Source: an uncultured Lachnospiraceae bacterium (GTDB lineage Bacteria > Bacillota > Clostridia > Lachnospirales > Lachnospiraceae). Taken from it: a DNA stretch of 64,000 bases. Numbering within the stretch: position 1 is the stretch's first letter; each line of letters begins with the position of its first letter. The DNA lies in NCBI GenBank assembly GCA_910586645.1, contig CAJUIS010000002.1:62001-126000 (forward strand). Direction: 5' to 3'. A model generated the notes under the pieces. It was not told the DNA's origin. It did no database searches and worked only from the letters and a program-made list of their open reading frames with translations. Position numbers and translations under genes: made by a program. This document shows positions 8,937-17,835 of this stretch, piece by piece.

Positions 8937-10021
8937 TGCTCCACCTCCCATTCCACTAAAATATCCTCTCCCACATTCCGGACTTTTGGATTTTTCAAAG
9001 GAAACGCCTGGTCTGGCCGCTCCACGCCCTCTCCCGTCACAGGAGTTTTCGCGGAAATGCCGCCAAACATTTTCGGCGCCACATACATTTCTACCGCATG
9101 GACAATTCCGCTGCTTAAAGCGCTGTAATTTAACATTCCGCCGCCTTCCAGCAAAATACTGTCTATCCCCCGGCTTCCAAGCTCTTTCATCAGCTCTCTT
9201 AAATCAATGTGCCCGTTTTCCAACGGCAGCGCAACAACCTCACAGCCAAATTCCTCGTAGCGTTTTATTTTTTCCGCATCCAAAACCGCCGTGGCCAGAA
9301 TCACAGGGACTTCTCCTGCCGTCTGCACAAGTTCCGCCGAAAGCGGCGTCCTGAGTTTGGTATCGCAAATAATGCGCACCGGACTTTTTAACCCGGCTAT
9401 CCTGCAGGTCAGACTTGGGTTATCCGCAAGGACGGTGCCCACGCCCGCCATAATTCCCATATATTTATGACGGCTCCTCTGCACCCGCTCCCTCGACGCT
9501 TCGCCGCTGATCCACTTTGACTCTCCTGTCCTTGACGCAATTTTGCCGTCCGCAGTCATGGCGTATTTCATCACGACATAGGGAGTTTTATTGCGAATGT
9601 AGTGAAAGAAAACTTTGTTCAGCGCAAGACACTCCGCCTCACAGATTCCCGCCGCAACTTCTATGCCGCAAGCTTTTAAAATTTCCGCCCCTTTCCCGGA
9701 AACGAGCGGATTTGGATCCATGGAGCCTATATATACTTTTCTGATTCCGCTCTTTATTATGATTTCCGTGCAGGGCGGCGTCTTTCCCCTGTGGCAGCAG
9801 GGCTCCAGCGTAACGTACAGTTCCGCGTCCGTCACATCTTCTTTGCTGTTTAAAATGGCGTTTCGCTCCGCGTGAAATTCTCCGTAACGATGATGGAAAT
9901 CTTTGCTGATAATTCTGCCGTCCTTTACGATTACGGCGCCCACCATGGGGTTTGGGTTTGTAAATCCTTCGCCTTTTTTTGCTTCTGCTATGGCAATCCT
10001 CATATATTCTTCGTGATTCAT
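8918..10021 (-). CDS. ribD: Riboflavin deaminase / reductase RibD
   Basis: 367 residues. The N-terminal deaminase domain carries the zinc motif HAERNAI and PCCHRGKTPPC (residues about 50-85). The C-terminal reductase domain has KYAMTADGKIA near 150 and LLEGGGMLN near 290. It is the first gene of the riboflavin operon, about 135 bases downstream of the FMN riboswitch. GGAAGTG precedes the ATG. Confidence 0.97.
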   Translation of the reverse strand: MNHEEYMRIAIAEAKKGEGFTNPNPMVGAVIVKDGRIISKDFHHRYGEFHAERNAILNSKEDVTDAELYVTLEPCCHRGKTPPCTEIIIKSGIRKVYIGSMDPNPLVSGKGAEILKACGIEVAAGICEAECLALNKVFFHYIRNKTPYVVMKYAMTADGKIASRTGESKWISGEASRERVQRSRHKYMGIMAGVGTVLADNPSLTCRIAGLKSPVRIICDTKLRTPLSAELVQTAGEVPVILATAVLDAEKIKRYEEFGCEVVALPLENGHIDLRELMKELGSRGIDSILLEGGGMLNYSALSSGIVHAVEMYVAPKMFGGISAKTPVTGEGVERPDQAFPLKNPKVRNVGEDILVEWEVEHCLQEL

Positions 10022-10057
10022 TCATTCACTTCCTTTTCTCCCAGATCAAAAACACAA

Positions 10058-10097
10058 TCAAAAAACGGCTCTGAAACAGAATCTGTCCCAGGGCCTT
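10058..10097 (-). terminator. Riboswitch-controlled intrinsic terminator
   Basis: On the minus strand a stem GGCCCTG / CAGAGCC with one mismatch, plus an inner ACAG / CTGT, is followed at once by a T-rich run (GTTTTTTG). It lies between the FMN aptamer and ribD, where FMN-bound RNA would end transcription. The competing antiterminator was not worked out. Confidence 0.65.
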
Positions 10098-10157
10098 ATA
10101 TTGCCGCCTTTTTTCATATTTTACAAAACTGCCGTTCAAAATGTTAAGCGGTCGTTA

Positions 10158-10320
10158 TCTTCTTTCATCCAGACTGTACTGTCGGCTTCGGAATTCTGGC
10201 ATACCAGACCTGACAGGTCTGACATGAGTCACCGAATCATGCCTTGCGGCTCGTGGGCTGTACCACCGGTAGGGAATTCTTTTGCTTTGGACTGCACAAA
10301 GTCACCCTGCCCTGAAGATG
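10158..10320 (-). ncRNA. FMN riboswitch (RFN element)
   Basis: On the minus strand the conserved blocks appear in order: CTTCAGGGCAGGGTGAC, CCCTACCGGTGGT, CAGCCCACGAGCC, GATTCGGTGA, CCGAAGCCGACAGTA and AGTCTGGATGAAAG. These are the consensus elements of the RFN aptamer. It sits in the leader of ribDEBAH, 137 bases before ribD, and should lower riboflavin gene expression when FMN is plentiful. The P2 arm is somewhat longer than in compact examples. Confidence 0.97.
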
Positions 10321-10347
10321 TTATTTTGTTTTTGATTTGTTTTATTC

Positions 10348-10376
10348 AGAGTATCACAGGAAACGGGCGTTGTCAA
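10348..10376 (-). promoter_or_regulatory. Sigma-A promoter of the riboflavin operon
   Basis: Perfect -35 box TTGACA (10371-10376), a 17-base spacer, and -10 TACTCT (10348-10353) preceded by TG at the extended position. The start would be about 20 bases before the riboswitch. The -35 box overlaps the last codons of pseG, so the glycan island abuts the riboflavin operon with no spare spacer. Confidence 0.75.
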
Positions 10377-11380
10377 ATGGATTTCAGGATGTCTGCAATC
10401 CTTGCCGCGCCGTTCCCATCCACAATTTCCTGCATCTTCCCGGATCTTTCCCTGCGCAGGGCAAAGTCTTTGCAGTATGCGTCAATCAGACGAAGAAGGC
10501 GGCCGATCATATCCCCGCTTCTGATATCCCCGGCATAATCAATAATCCCGTCCCGGCTGAATTTTTCTGCCGTGCCCATCTGATTGTCTGCAACTGTATA
10601 AGAAATCGCCGGCGTGCCAACGGCGCAAAGCTCATACACCGTTACCCCGCCTGCAGAAACCGCCAGATCCGCCTCCTGCATATAACGCTCTATATTATCA
10701 ACCACCGTATGAATCTTAACCGCAGGTTCCGGTTCATATCTGATTTTTAATTCATCATAAAACTGATTATATCTGCCGCAAATCACATCTATCCTTTGAA
10801 AAGCTTTTCTGTCTAATTTTTCCAGGATCCTTTTCAATATGCCGTATTGATCCGCCCCGCCGGACATCAGGAGAAGATTCCCGGGCTTCTGCCTGATGTT
10901 TTTTCTTCCGCAGTTAGAAAAGCCCCTTCTTAACGGCACATACTCCGGGCCAAGATACAGCTTCGTATCGGGATATCTGACGGGATAATTAAACTGCTCC
11001 CAATAATTTTCATAACAAATCAGGGTGTCAACCGGATAAAAAAAGGCATTCAAATCATCCATGTACGCCGTCTTTGTCACTGCAGTCAACTGTTTCAGAT
11101 AATTCGCCGTAACCTGATAACTGTCAATTAAAATTCTTTGTATCCGGCGTTCTTCGATCAGCTTTTTCAAAACCGGCAGTTCTGATTCCATATCGTCCCA
11201 CTTTGTTCCCAATACGCAGTAAGAATAGCCTTTTTCCTCCAAAAGCCCCGCCGCCTGCTCGTCAGCCACAATAAACAGCGTATCCTCTCCGACTTCTCTT
11301 GCCGCGTCCGCTATGGCAAGGCACCGCATCATATGTCCTGTGGCCACCGTTTCATTCATATCCGTTCTTATATACAACAT
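10373..11380 (-). CDS. pseG: PseG-like UDP-sugar hydrolase of pseudaminic acid synthesis
   Basis: 335 residues, GT28/GT-B-like, the usual size and layout of PseG. PseG removes UDP from UDP-2,4-diacetamido-2,4,6-trideoxy-L-altrose. The N-terminus IRTDMNETVATGHMMRC corresponds to the RxD...GxGHxxR substrate loop of the family. LLMSGGADQYG near residue 167 and SAGGVTVYELCAVGTP near 253 are the nucleotide-binding blocks. It is the last gene of the glycan island, 39 bases after pseH. The next pathway enzyme, pseI, is two genes upstream. No terminator was found after it. Confidence 0.85.
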   Translation of the reverse strand: MLYIRTDMNETVATGHMMRCLAIADAAREVGEDTLFIVADEQAAGLLEEKGYSYCVLGTKWDDMESELPVLKKLIEERRIQRILIDSYQVTANYLKQLTAVTKTAYMDDLNAFFYPVDTLICYENYWEQFNYPVRYPDTKLYLGPEYVPLRRGFSNCGRKNIRQKPGNLLLMSGGADQYGILKRILEKLDRKAFQRIDVICGRYNQFYDELKIRYEPEPAVKIHTVVDNIERYMQEADLAVSAGGVTVYELCAVGTPAISYTVADNQMGTAEKFSRDGIIDYAGDIRSGDMIGRLLRLIDAYCKDFALRRERSGKMQEIVDGNGAARIADILKSI

Positions 11381-11419
11381 AATGCATCTCTTCCTAAATT
11401 TTTTCTGCAGCGTCCTGCT

Positions 11420-11971
11420 TTATCCGGCCTGCCGAATAGACGCCGCTCCTTCAACCATGCGCCCAAAAGCAGTGCAACTGCGTGAATTGATTGAAAATTT
11501 TACCCCCCCCCAATAGATTTTTGAGACAATTTTTTCCGCCAGCGCCTCATACGTATATTTCTTTGCCTGAAATCCTGCGCTCAAAAACGCCTTTTGAGAC
11601 ACTTCATTCTCCGGCTTTACCTCTCCGATAAACTTTAAAATTTCCGGAAAGTCCTGTTTTGCCTGTAAACATACCATACGCAAAAGGCTCCTGCCAAATC
11701 CCAGGCCGCGTTTAGCCGCGCAAATGCTGTAACTGATTTCAGCCGTACCTTTATCCAGTCCCACGCGCGCCTGACCAATCGCTTTCCCGTCAACCATATA
11801 AATATACTGCTTTCTCTTTTTATCCTTCAGCAAGTCTTCAAACCATTTCTTATGTTCTTCATAAGAAATCTTTTGTGTTGAAAAAGATTTTTTCCGAACC
11901 TGCGGATCGTTTGCCCATTCAAATAACAAATCCATGTCTGCCTTCGTGGCGGTTCTTAAATAATTATTCAT
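11420..11971 (-). CDS. pseH: PseH-like GNAT N-acetyltransferase with G9 tract near its end
   Basis: A GNAT-fold acetyltransferase (183 residues as read). It most likely acetylates the 4-amino group made by PseC. YSICAAKRGLGFGRSLL (81-97) is the acetyl-CoA pyrophosphate loop, and ENEVSQKAFLSAGF (121-134) is the typical last helix. It overlaps the pseI stop by four bases and has GGAGA upstream. A run of nine G at codons 154-157 changes the C-terminus. At G9 the protein has a 28-residue low-quality tail. At G8 a TAA ends it at residue 156, a normal length for the family. At G10 another tail of about 19 residues follows. Which form is active is unknown. Confidence 0.8.
   Translation of the reverse strand: MNNYLRTATKADMDLLFEWANDPQVRKKSFSTQKISYEEHKKWFEDLLKDKKRKQYIYMVDGKAIGQARVGLDKGTAEISYSICAAKRGLGFGRSLLRMVCLQAKQDFPEILKFIGEVKPENEVSQKAFLSAGFQAKKYTYEALAEKIVSKIYWGGVKFSINSRSCTAFGRMVEGAASIRQAG
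11503..11511 (-). repeat. G9 homopolymer in pseH
   Basis: Nine consecutive C on the plus strand (G on the coding strand), read TGG GGG GGG GTA AAA. This is the first of three runs of this length in the window, all in the same codon phase and followed by TA(A/G)AAT. One G fewer makes an immediate TAA stop. Confidence 0.95.
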
Positions 11972-13008
11972 TCTGTTTCTCCTATAAGCTCTTCCATACT
12001 GACCGGATCGCCAAATTCATACGCCTTTTTCGCCCGTCGTCCCAATAGCGTCTCGTAATATTTCGGCTTGATTCCAATTGCCGGGCGGATGCTTCTTATA
12101 TTATCCTGCGTGAAAACCTCTCCCTTTGCAATCGGTTTTACCGCTGCCAGAGAACGTCTGGATGACAATCCGCTCTTTTCCTGCTCCGTCAGTTCATAAG
12201 ACGCCCTTCCCAAAAGCCTTTCCGCGTTTCTGACGTCTTCTGTCATTTTTGCAAATTCTTCCATCTCCATGGAGAATCCGGAATCCGGATTTTCGATTCT
12301 GCGGTTTAAGCAGACATGTTTTTCAATTACTTTTGCGCCAAGGGCCACGGCGGCGACAGGCGCAAGCGATCCCATCGAATGATCCGACAGCCCGACGGGA
12401 ACGCCAAAACGCGTTTTCATATCGGGTATTACCGATAGATTCATATCTTCATACTTTGCCGGATACTGGCTGCAGCATTTTAACAGTACAATCTGTTCAT
12501 TGTTCCGCCGTCTGCAGGCGTTTAGGGCCTCTTCTATTTCTTCCACGTTTCCCATGCCGCAGGAAATCACCATTGGCTTTCCCTTGGAGGCTGTGTACTC
12601 AATCAGTGGGAGATCTACCAGTTCAAAAGATGCGATTTTATAAAATTCGACCCCGATTCCTTCCAGAAAATCCACCGCCGTCTTGTCAAACGGCGTGGAC
12701 AGAAAATCAACGCCCGATTCCCTGCACTTGTCCTTTAACGCCTGCTGCCACTCCCACGGCGTATACGCTTCCTGATAAAGACGGTAATAATTGTATCCAT
12801 TCCAAAGGCCGCCCCTGATCTGATACGCTTCCTTATCACAGTCAATCGTAAGCGTATCTGCCGTATACGTCTGTATTTTCACGCAGTCCGCTCCGGCTTT
12901 TGCCGCTTCCTCTATAATCTGAAACGCATTTTCTATCTTTCCGGCATGGTTTGCCGACATTTCGGCAATGATATATGTACCGGTTTCCATCTTTTTATAC
13001 AGGTTCAT
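11968..13008 (-). CDS. pseI: Pseudaminic acid synthase
   Basis: A 346-residue NeuB-family enzyme that condenses the 6-deoxy-diacetamido-altrose with phosphoenolpyruvate. The barrel begins IIAEMSANHAG. GGLWNGYNYYRLYQEAYTPW (65-84) is the PseI-type signature that separates it from sialic and legionaminic synthases. SDHSMGS and IEKHVCLNR are active-site blocks. A C-terminal SAF (antifreeze-like) domain starts near 285 (SRRSLAAVKPIAKGE). It overlaps the SDR gene upstream by 14 bases and pseH downstream by four. Confidence 0.92.
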   Translation of the reverse strand: MNLYKKMETGTYIIAEMSANHAGKIENAFQIIEEAAKAGADCVKIQTYTADTLTIDCDKEAYQIRGGLWNGYNYYRLYQEAYTPWEWQQALKDKCRESGVDFLSTPFDKTAVDFLEGIGVEFYKIASFELVDLPLIEYTASKGKPMVISCGMGNVEEIEEALNACRRRNNEQIVLLKCCSQYPAKYEDMNLSVIPDMKTRFGVPVGLSDHSMGSLAPVAAVALGAKVIEKHVCLNRRIENPDSGFSMEMEEFAKMTEDVRNAERLLGRASYELTEQEKSGLSSRRSLAAVKPIAKGEVFTQDNIRSIRPAIGIKPKYYETLLGRRAKKAYEFGDPVSMEELIGETE

Positions 13009-13891
13009 TTACAGGCTCCTTTCTCTGTTTCCAAATGTCCCGCACAAATCTGCGCAGCATATGTTCTGCACTGTCCGGAGAAAAGCCATATGCTTCCGCC
13101 CGTTCTGTACTGATAAGCGAACAGTTTGGAACTGTCCCCTCTTTCTCTTCTGCCAGAATTTTGGAGCTGCTGCCCGCCTCGTCTTTCATTATCTTCAAAA
13201 CATCCAGCATCGTTAATCTTTCTTTTGCTCCAAGCAAAAATATCTGTGCGCCTTCCCATTCCTGCTTTGTAAGAAGAATTTCCAAAAACTTTTCCAGTTC
13301 CTCCACATGAAGAAAATTATTGTACCTTATCCCGGGAATAAAACAGGTTACATCTTCTTCGTCTATAATCTTTTTTGCCATTGTCAAAAATCCGGATCCT
13401 TTTGTATGTTTCATATCGGTAAACGGCCCAAGCATCCTTGGCAGACGCAGCACAATTTTTTCCGGAATGGAAGATTCCCCGACCAGGCATTCAGAAAGAT
13501 ATTTTGTCACTCCGTATAATTCCGCATCTTTCCTGCCGCTCTCCTCTGACAGCTCTCCGTCTGACCTGCCATGCACCGAAACAGTAGACAAATAAACAAA
13601 ACGTTTTACTTCCATCTGTTCCGCATAGGATATCAGATTTTCCGTCGCCTTTATATTGTCATAGATTAACTGCTTTGCCGTCCCATTGAGGGCCGCCGCG
13701 ATATGTATCACTGCGTCCACGTTTTGTATATCCGGACGCTCTCTGGAAAGATCCAGCCTTATAACCGGATACGGCGCATTTTTTGGCATATGGTTTCTGC
13801 AAATCCCGATTGCTTCATGTCCTGCAGAAACCAGTCCTGCCGCAACAGACTGTCCGACGTTTCCCCCTGCTCCTGTAACTAAAATACGCAT
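12995..13891 (-). CDS. NAD-dependent epimerase/dehydratase (extended SDR)
   Basis: 298 residues. The N-terminal nucleotide-binding loop is GAGGNVGQ (7-14), and the active-site YGVTK, with the catalytic Tyr and Lys, is near 147. STVSVHG near 101 holds the active-site Ser/Thr. The fold acts on an NDP-sugar, but nothing in the sequence fixes epimerase, dehydratase or reductase activity. It does not look like PseB, which has a GGTGSFG-type loop. It lies between the transketolase subunits and pseI. Confidence 0.8.
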   Translation of the reverse strand: MRILVTGAGGNVGQSVAAGLVSAGHEAIGICRNHMPKNAPYPVIRLDLSRERPDIQNVDAVIHIAAALNGTAKQLIYDNIKATENLISYAEQMEVKRFVYLSTVSVHGRSDGELSEESGRKDAELYGVTKYLSECLVGESSIPEKIVLRLPRMLGPFTDMKHTKGSGFLTMAKKIIDEEDVTCFIPGIRYNNFLHVEELEKFLEILLTKQEWEGAQIFLLGAKERLTMLDVLKIMKDEAGSSSKILAEEKEGTVPNCSLISTERAEAYGFSPDSAEHMLRRFVRDIWKQRKEPVNEPV

Positions 13892-13897
13892 TCTTTT

Positions 13898-14815
13898 TCA
13901 CACTTCCTTCATATGAATGCACGCCAGGACGATATCGTCAACTCCAAGACGGTTCTTCTTTTTTATATCGTCATACGTGCCGTATCCCTGTGCAAATGTA
14001 TCCTGCAGCCCCATTTTACAGAGCCAGGCATCCAGCCTTCTTTCAGCAATCGCATCCGCAAGCGCGCTTCCAAGCCCTCCAATCGTATTATGCTCCTCAA
14101 CTGAAATCCATTTTTTATAGCGCCGGCTTAATTTTTCCGCTGTTTCCACATCAAAGGGTTTGATTGTATGCACGTTCATCACGCCAATTTCAATTCCCTT
14201 TTGTTTTAAAATGCAGGACGCCTCCATAACGTCGCATACAATGCTTCCCGACGCAAAAACGGCTATGTCCGTCCCTTCTTTGATTTCCTGGATTTGATAC
14301 GGCCGGAATTTGATGCCGTCCTGATAAAAATCCTTTCCGCATCCGCGGCCGACCCGGATAAACGCAGGCCCTTCAAATTCCATCGAATGCGCTATGACTT
14401 TTTTTACTTCTGTCGGAGTTGCCGGCGTCATAATTTTCAGGTTCGGCAATACCCGCAATGCTCCCATATCTTCCGTCGCATGCTGCGTATTCCCCAAAAC
14501 ACTGATTGCCATGCCTGCGCCGACTCCGATCACTTTCACATTTCTGTTCTGCATACACATCTGGTTTCGGATAAACTCATATGCGCGATATGCCATAAAT
14601 GTATTTCCCCCAACCACATAGGGTATGCAGCCGCAGGCGGACAATCCTGCCGCAACGCTGACAGCGTTGCATTCGGAAATCCCGATATTAACCGTCTGAT
14701 CCGGATATTTTTCTGATAATGCGTCATACACTTCCTTATCATCTGCGATCAGCGCCACGACATTCGGATTTTCACTGCACAGCTTTGCCAGTTCCTCGAT
14801 CAACGCCTTTACCAT
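13898..14815 (-). CDS. Transketolase, C-terminal (pyrimidine-binding) subunit
   Basis: 305 residues corresponding to the second half of transketolase. GISECNAVSVAAGLSACGCIPY (near 42) contains the Glu that activates thiamine diphosphate, and VEEHNTIGGLGSALAD near 237 marks the C-terminal domain. The N-terminal half is the next gene, three bases upstream, so this is a two-polypeptide transketolase. Being inside a heptose-sugar island, it may make sedoheptulose-7-phosphate for GmhA or load a ketol unit onto a sugar. Both ideas are inferences. Confidence 0.9.
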   Translation of the reverse strand: MVKALIEELAKLCSENPNVVALIADDKEVYDALSEKYPDQTVNIGISECNAVSVAAGLSACGCIPYVVGGNTFMAYRAYEFIRNQMCMQNRNVKVIGVGAGMAISVLGNTQHATEDMGALRVLPNLKIMTPATPTEVKKVIAHSMEFEGPAFIRVGRGCGKDFYQDGIKFRPYQIQEIKEGTDIAVFASGSIVCDVMEASCILKQKGIEIGVMNVHTIKPFDVETAEKLSRRYKKWISVEEHNTIGGLGSALADAIAERRLDAWLCKMGLQDTFAQGYGTYDDIKKKNRLGVDDIVLACIHMKEV

Positions 14816-14818
14816 ATG

Positions 14819-15640
14819 TCATCTCTCCAATCCGCTGATATATTCCTGATACTGCTGAAGCGTCAGGCCTTTTCCATGCCAGCCGTCTTTATTTTCAATA
14901 AAAGGAATCCCTTTTCCTTTTACCGTATTTGCAATAATTGCCTTTGGCTTCCGCCCGCTTTTCTGCTTCAGCGCGCTTTCTATTTCCTGCAGACTGTGCC
15001 CGTCAATTTCCAGCGTATAAAATCCAAACGCAGTGAGTTTTTCTTTCAGCGGTGAAACAGACACAATGTCGTCTACTTTTCCCGTAATCTGAAGCCCGTT
15101 CCTGTCAATAATCAGCGTCAGCCCGTTTAACTGCATCTGTGACGCAAACAGCATAGACTCCCAGTTTGAACCTTCCTGAAGTTCCCCGTCTCCTGTAATG
15201 ACATAAGTCTGATATCCTCTCCGGCGCATTTTTTCTGCAAGCGCAGCCCCGCATGCAAACCCCAGTCCCTGTCCAAGGGAACCTGCGCTCATTTCAATTC
15301 CCGCCGCAGTTCCAAACACCGGATGCGTGGATAACGCGCCTTCCGCTGACGCAAACCCATCCAGAGCTTCCTTTTCTATCACACCGGCGCTTGCAAGAAC
15401 CGTATACAATGCCAGCCCCGCATGCCCTTTGCTCAATATGACCCTGTCCCTGTCCATCGACCGGGTCTTTATTTTCTGCAAATCCATATTTATGCCAAAA
15501 TACAATACCGTAAGAATTTCAACCATGGACAAAGCCGAACTGATATGTCCCCTTCCGCTCTGACAGCCATATCCCGCAATCTCTTTTCGGATTTTTAAAC
15601 ACAGCCTCTCCAGTTCTTCCAACTTTTGATTCTCCATCAT
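14819..15640 (-). CDS. Transketolase, N-terminal (thiamine diphosphate) subunit
   Basis: 273 residues covering the pyrophosphate-binding half. RGHISSALSMVEILTVLYF (29-47), DRVILSKGHAGLALY (65-79) and the ThDP/Mg motif GDGELQEGSNWE (near 150) are all present. GSLGQGLGFACGAA precedes the GDG motif. It forms the enzyme with the adjacent C-terminal subunit. The housekeeping transketolase would normally be a single longer gene elsewhere, so this split pair looks dedicated to the island. Confidence 0.9.
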   Translation of the reverse strand: MMENQKLEELERLCLKIRKEIAGYGCQSGRGHISSALSMVEILTVLYFGINMDLQKIKTRSMDRDRVILSKGHAGLALYTVLASAGVIEKEALDGFASAEGALSTHPVFGTAAGIEMSAGSLGQGLGFACGAALAEKMRRRGYQTYVITGDGELQEGSNWESMLFASQMQLNGLTLIIDRNGLQITGKVDDIVSVSPLKEKLTAFGFYTLEIDGHSLQEIESALKQKSGRKPKAIIANTVKGKGIPFIENKDGWHGKGLTLQQYQEYISGLER

Positions 15641-15655
15641 TTCTCTTTCTCCTGT

Positions 15656-16717
15656 TTATAAAACTGCATATAAAACAATTTCATCCAGATAGGTCGTATA
15701 ATTGCGGATATACAATTTATATTCCGGCACAAGTTTCCTGATATATAACGGAAGCTCCCACAAATCTTCAAACTTATGATATATGCAGATTGCAAGCTTT
15801 GGCTTACATCTTTTTATCGTCTGCTCCATGCCGTAAAGCGCGTTTAATTCCGCGCCTTCGATATCCATCTTAATAAATGTAATATTTTCATCCGAACTGT
15901 CCAGATCATCAAATTTATAAGCCTGTATCCTGTTCCCGCCTTCCGCTTCAACTTTGGAAGAACCGCCCTTATTTGCTGAAAACGAAAGCTCCGCCGTCTC
16001 GTTCCACAGCCCTCCGTTGTAATGCACAATCCTTTCATCCCGGCAGTTTTCCTTTAATTTCCTGTAATTTTCCATATCTGGCTCAAACGCATAAATCCGC
16101 CTGAATTTTCCGCCAGTTTCTTCCAGGAACTGACAAATCGTATCTCCGTCAAACGCTCCGCCGTCCACAAACACTTCCTCTGCGCCAAGCGTAAAAATAT
16201 CTTCCGGGAAATACTGCTTTTCCTGGCACGTCCTGCCGAGCAGATCAATGTTTTTCGTATATCTTGATTCCACCATATTCCGGAAAACCGCCTTCGACTG
16301 ATAATCCGAAAGGCTTTCAAACGCCTGTTTCAAGTTTTCTCTGTTTGCTTCCAAAACGTCCGGCCCGACATCTTCAATCAAAAGCCCGCCCCAGAAAAAC
16401 GCCCTGTCAATGTCAAAACCGTTTTTCTCTATTTTCTCCAATGTGGAAAGCACGTAATAATTGGTAATCAGGATATGAAAATCTTCTTTTTCCTCCATAG
16501 CTTCTTTTAATGACATCACTTCGATTCCGTCTATGTCGGCATTGTTTCGTATTTTATTATCATCCAGAAAACAAACAATCCTAAGCTGCGGCATATATCT
16601 TCTGATATTTTCAAGAGCGGCCCTTCCATACTTTCCCGCTCCATACAAAGCCACATTATAAATGCCATACTGCCTGAGCCGCTCTTCCCAGTCTGTCTTT
16701 GCCAGGTAACTTTCCAT
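15656..16717 (-). CDS. Rossmann-domain / FkbM methyltransferase fusion
   Basis: 353 residues in two parts. Residues about 15-105 form a Rossmann-like module (VALYGAGKYGRAAL, then FLDDNK) of the kind also seen in five other proteins here. Residues about 170-353 form an FkbM-type SAM methyltransferase: FVDGGAFDGDT is motif I, YAFEPD motif II and FIKMDIEGAE the core Asp-Glu motif. It probably O-methylates a sugar hydroxyl. It lies 11 bases after the radical SAM gene. A second fusion of the same design is at 51752-52900. Confidence 0.85.
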   Translation of the reverse strand: MESYLAKTDWEERLRQYGIYNVALYGAGKYGRAALENIRRYMPQLRIVCFLDDNKIRNNADIDGIEVMSLKEAMEEKEDFHILITNYYVLSTLEKIEKNGFDIDRAFFWGGLLIEDVGPDVLEANRENLKQAFESLSDYQSKAVFRNMVESRYTKNIDLLGRTCQEKQYFPEDIFTLGAEEVFVDGGAFDGDTICQFLEETGGKFRRIYAFEPDMENYRKLKENCRDERIVHYNGGLWNETAELSFSANKGGSSKVEAEGGNRIQAYKFDDLDSSDENITFIKMDIEGAELNALYGMEQTIKRCKPKLAICIYHKFEDLWELPLYIRKLVPEYKLYIRNYTTYLDEIVLYAVL

Positions 16718-16728
16718 TCCCGCACCCC

Positions 16729-17802
16729 CTATATAAAATTAATATGATCATAATTTACGTCATAATAAGCCTGTATCAACTGATTTCTTTCTTCATATAC
16801 GCAAAAATTTTTACATTCCCGCTGCGGATTCAGACCCGCCAGTTTTTTCTGCGTTTCTTCCGCATACCAGGCTTTCCGGAAGCTCATCCCTCTGAGATCT
16901 GAAAGAACGGCGTTTGAATCGTACGCCCTTGTATGGCAGAAATAAATTTTCTGATCTGCCGCAATTACGGTAACAAGCCTGCATGTGTAGCATGTGGAAA
17001 ACGGCTGCATGGAAAAATTCTTGTCCGTACACTCATTTTCATAACTGTTAATAATCTGAAATTCACCGGAGGACAGCTCTTGTATGGCTCTGTAAATCTG
17101 TTCCAGCGTTTCGTTTTTTATGGATTCGTGATACTTTTCCTCATTTGAAATGACCGCGGCAAATTTCACATTGTTTACACCCAGACCCTTTAACAGCTCC
17201 GCGGCTTCATAAACCCTCTTGTAATTTGATTTGCTGATAACAAAATTCACGCCCAGCACGCATCCGCTGTTTTTCTTTTTGGCAAAATCCGAAATGTTTT
17301 GAATCACTTCTTCATAAGATTGCTCGGAAATGCCGCGCAGTTTTGCATACTCCCTGGCATTGGGCGAATCGAACGAAATTCTGACCCATTTTGCACCATA
17401 AAACGCCTCCGCCAGTTCGCCCTTTAATAGCTGCCCGTTACTGATTAACGACAACTCAATATTTCTCTTTTTCAGCTCTGCCAGCGCCTCTTTCATATAA
17501 GGATATGTCAAAGGCTCCCCCCCTCCTGAAAACGTCACTGCTTTTACTCCCATATGCCCCATATCGTCTATGATTTCAAGCATTTTATCCCTTGGAATCA
17601 TATCTTTGTGCCGGATATTATCTCTGTTTTCCGTTTTATTTTTTGTATCACCGGAGCCATACGTGCAGTATGCGCAGTGATGATTGCAAAAATTAGTGGG
17701 CTTTATTCTGACATAAAACGGAGCCGTTCCTTTTCCCTGTCCAATTTTGTCCAATGCTTCTTTATGATGAAATATCTTCACCGAACTGTATGCATTTTTC
17801 AT
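16729..17802 (-). CDS. Radical SAM protein with SPASM-like C-terminus
   Basis: 357 residues. The radical SAM cluster motif is CNHHCAYC (33-40) and the SAM-binding block is FSGGGEP (near 95). C-terminal Cys residues (CYTCR near 271, FCHTR near 287, CKNFCVYE near 332) suggest a SPASM-like auxiliary cluster. A G7 run codes the SGGGEP motif and is in frame. The reaction is unknown; radical SAM enzymes in glycan clusters may dehydrate, epimerise or deoxygenate sugars or act on peptides. It stands between the HldE-like and FkbM genes. Confidence 0.85.
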   Translation of the reverse strand: MKNAYSSVKIFHHKEALDKIGQGKGTAPFYVRIKPTNFCNHHCAYCTYGSGDTKNKTENRDNIRHKDMIPRDKMLEIIDDMGHMGVKAVTFSGGGEPLTYPYMKEALAELKKRNIELSLISNGQLLKGELAEAFYGAKWVRISFDSPNAREYAKLRGISEQSYEEVIQNISDFAKKKNSGCVLGVNFVISKSNYKRVYEAAELLKGLGVNNVKFAAVISNEEKYHESIKNETLEQIYRAIQELSSGEFQIINSYENECTDKNFSMQPFSTCYTCRLVTVIAADQKIYFCHTRAYDSNAVLSDLRGMSFRKAWYAEETQKKLAGLNPQRECKNFCVYEERNQLIQAYYDVNYDHINFI

Positions 17803-17835
17803 GCCATGCCTCCCGCGTTTTCCTCTTTTCCTATC

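Noticed and set aside
12249..12818. 189-codon plus-strand frame
   Set aside because: Antisense shadow of pseI with Pro/Arg/Cys-rich composition typical of a non-coding frame.
12995..13891. Calling this SDR PseB to complete the pathway
   Set aside because: PseB has a distinctive GGTGSFG loop and greater length; this protein has GAGGNVGQ and 298 residues.
17517..17523. G7 run in the radical SAM gene as a fourth contingency tract
   Set aside because: It encodes the conserved SGGGEP motif in frame, is only seven long and has none of the flanking features of the G9 tracts.
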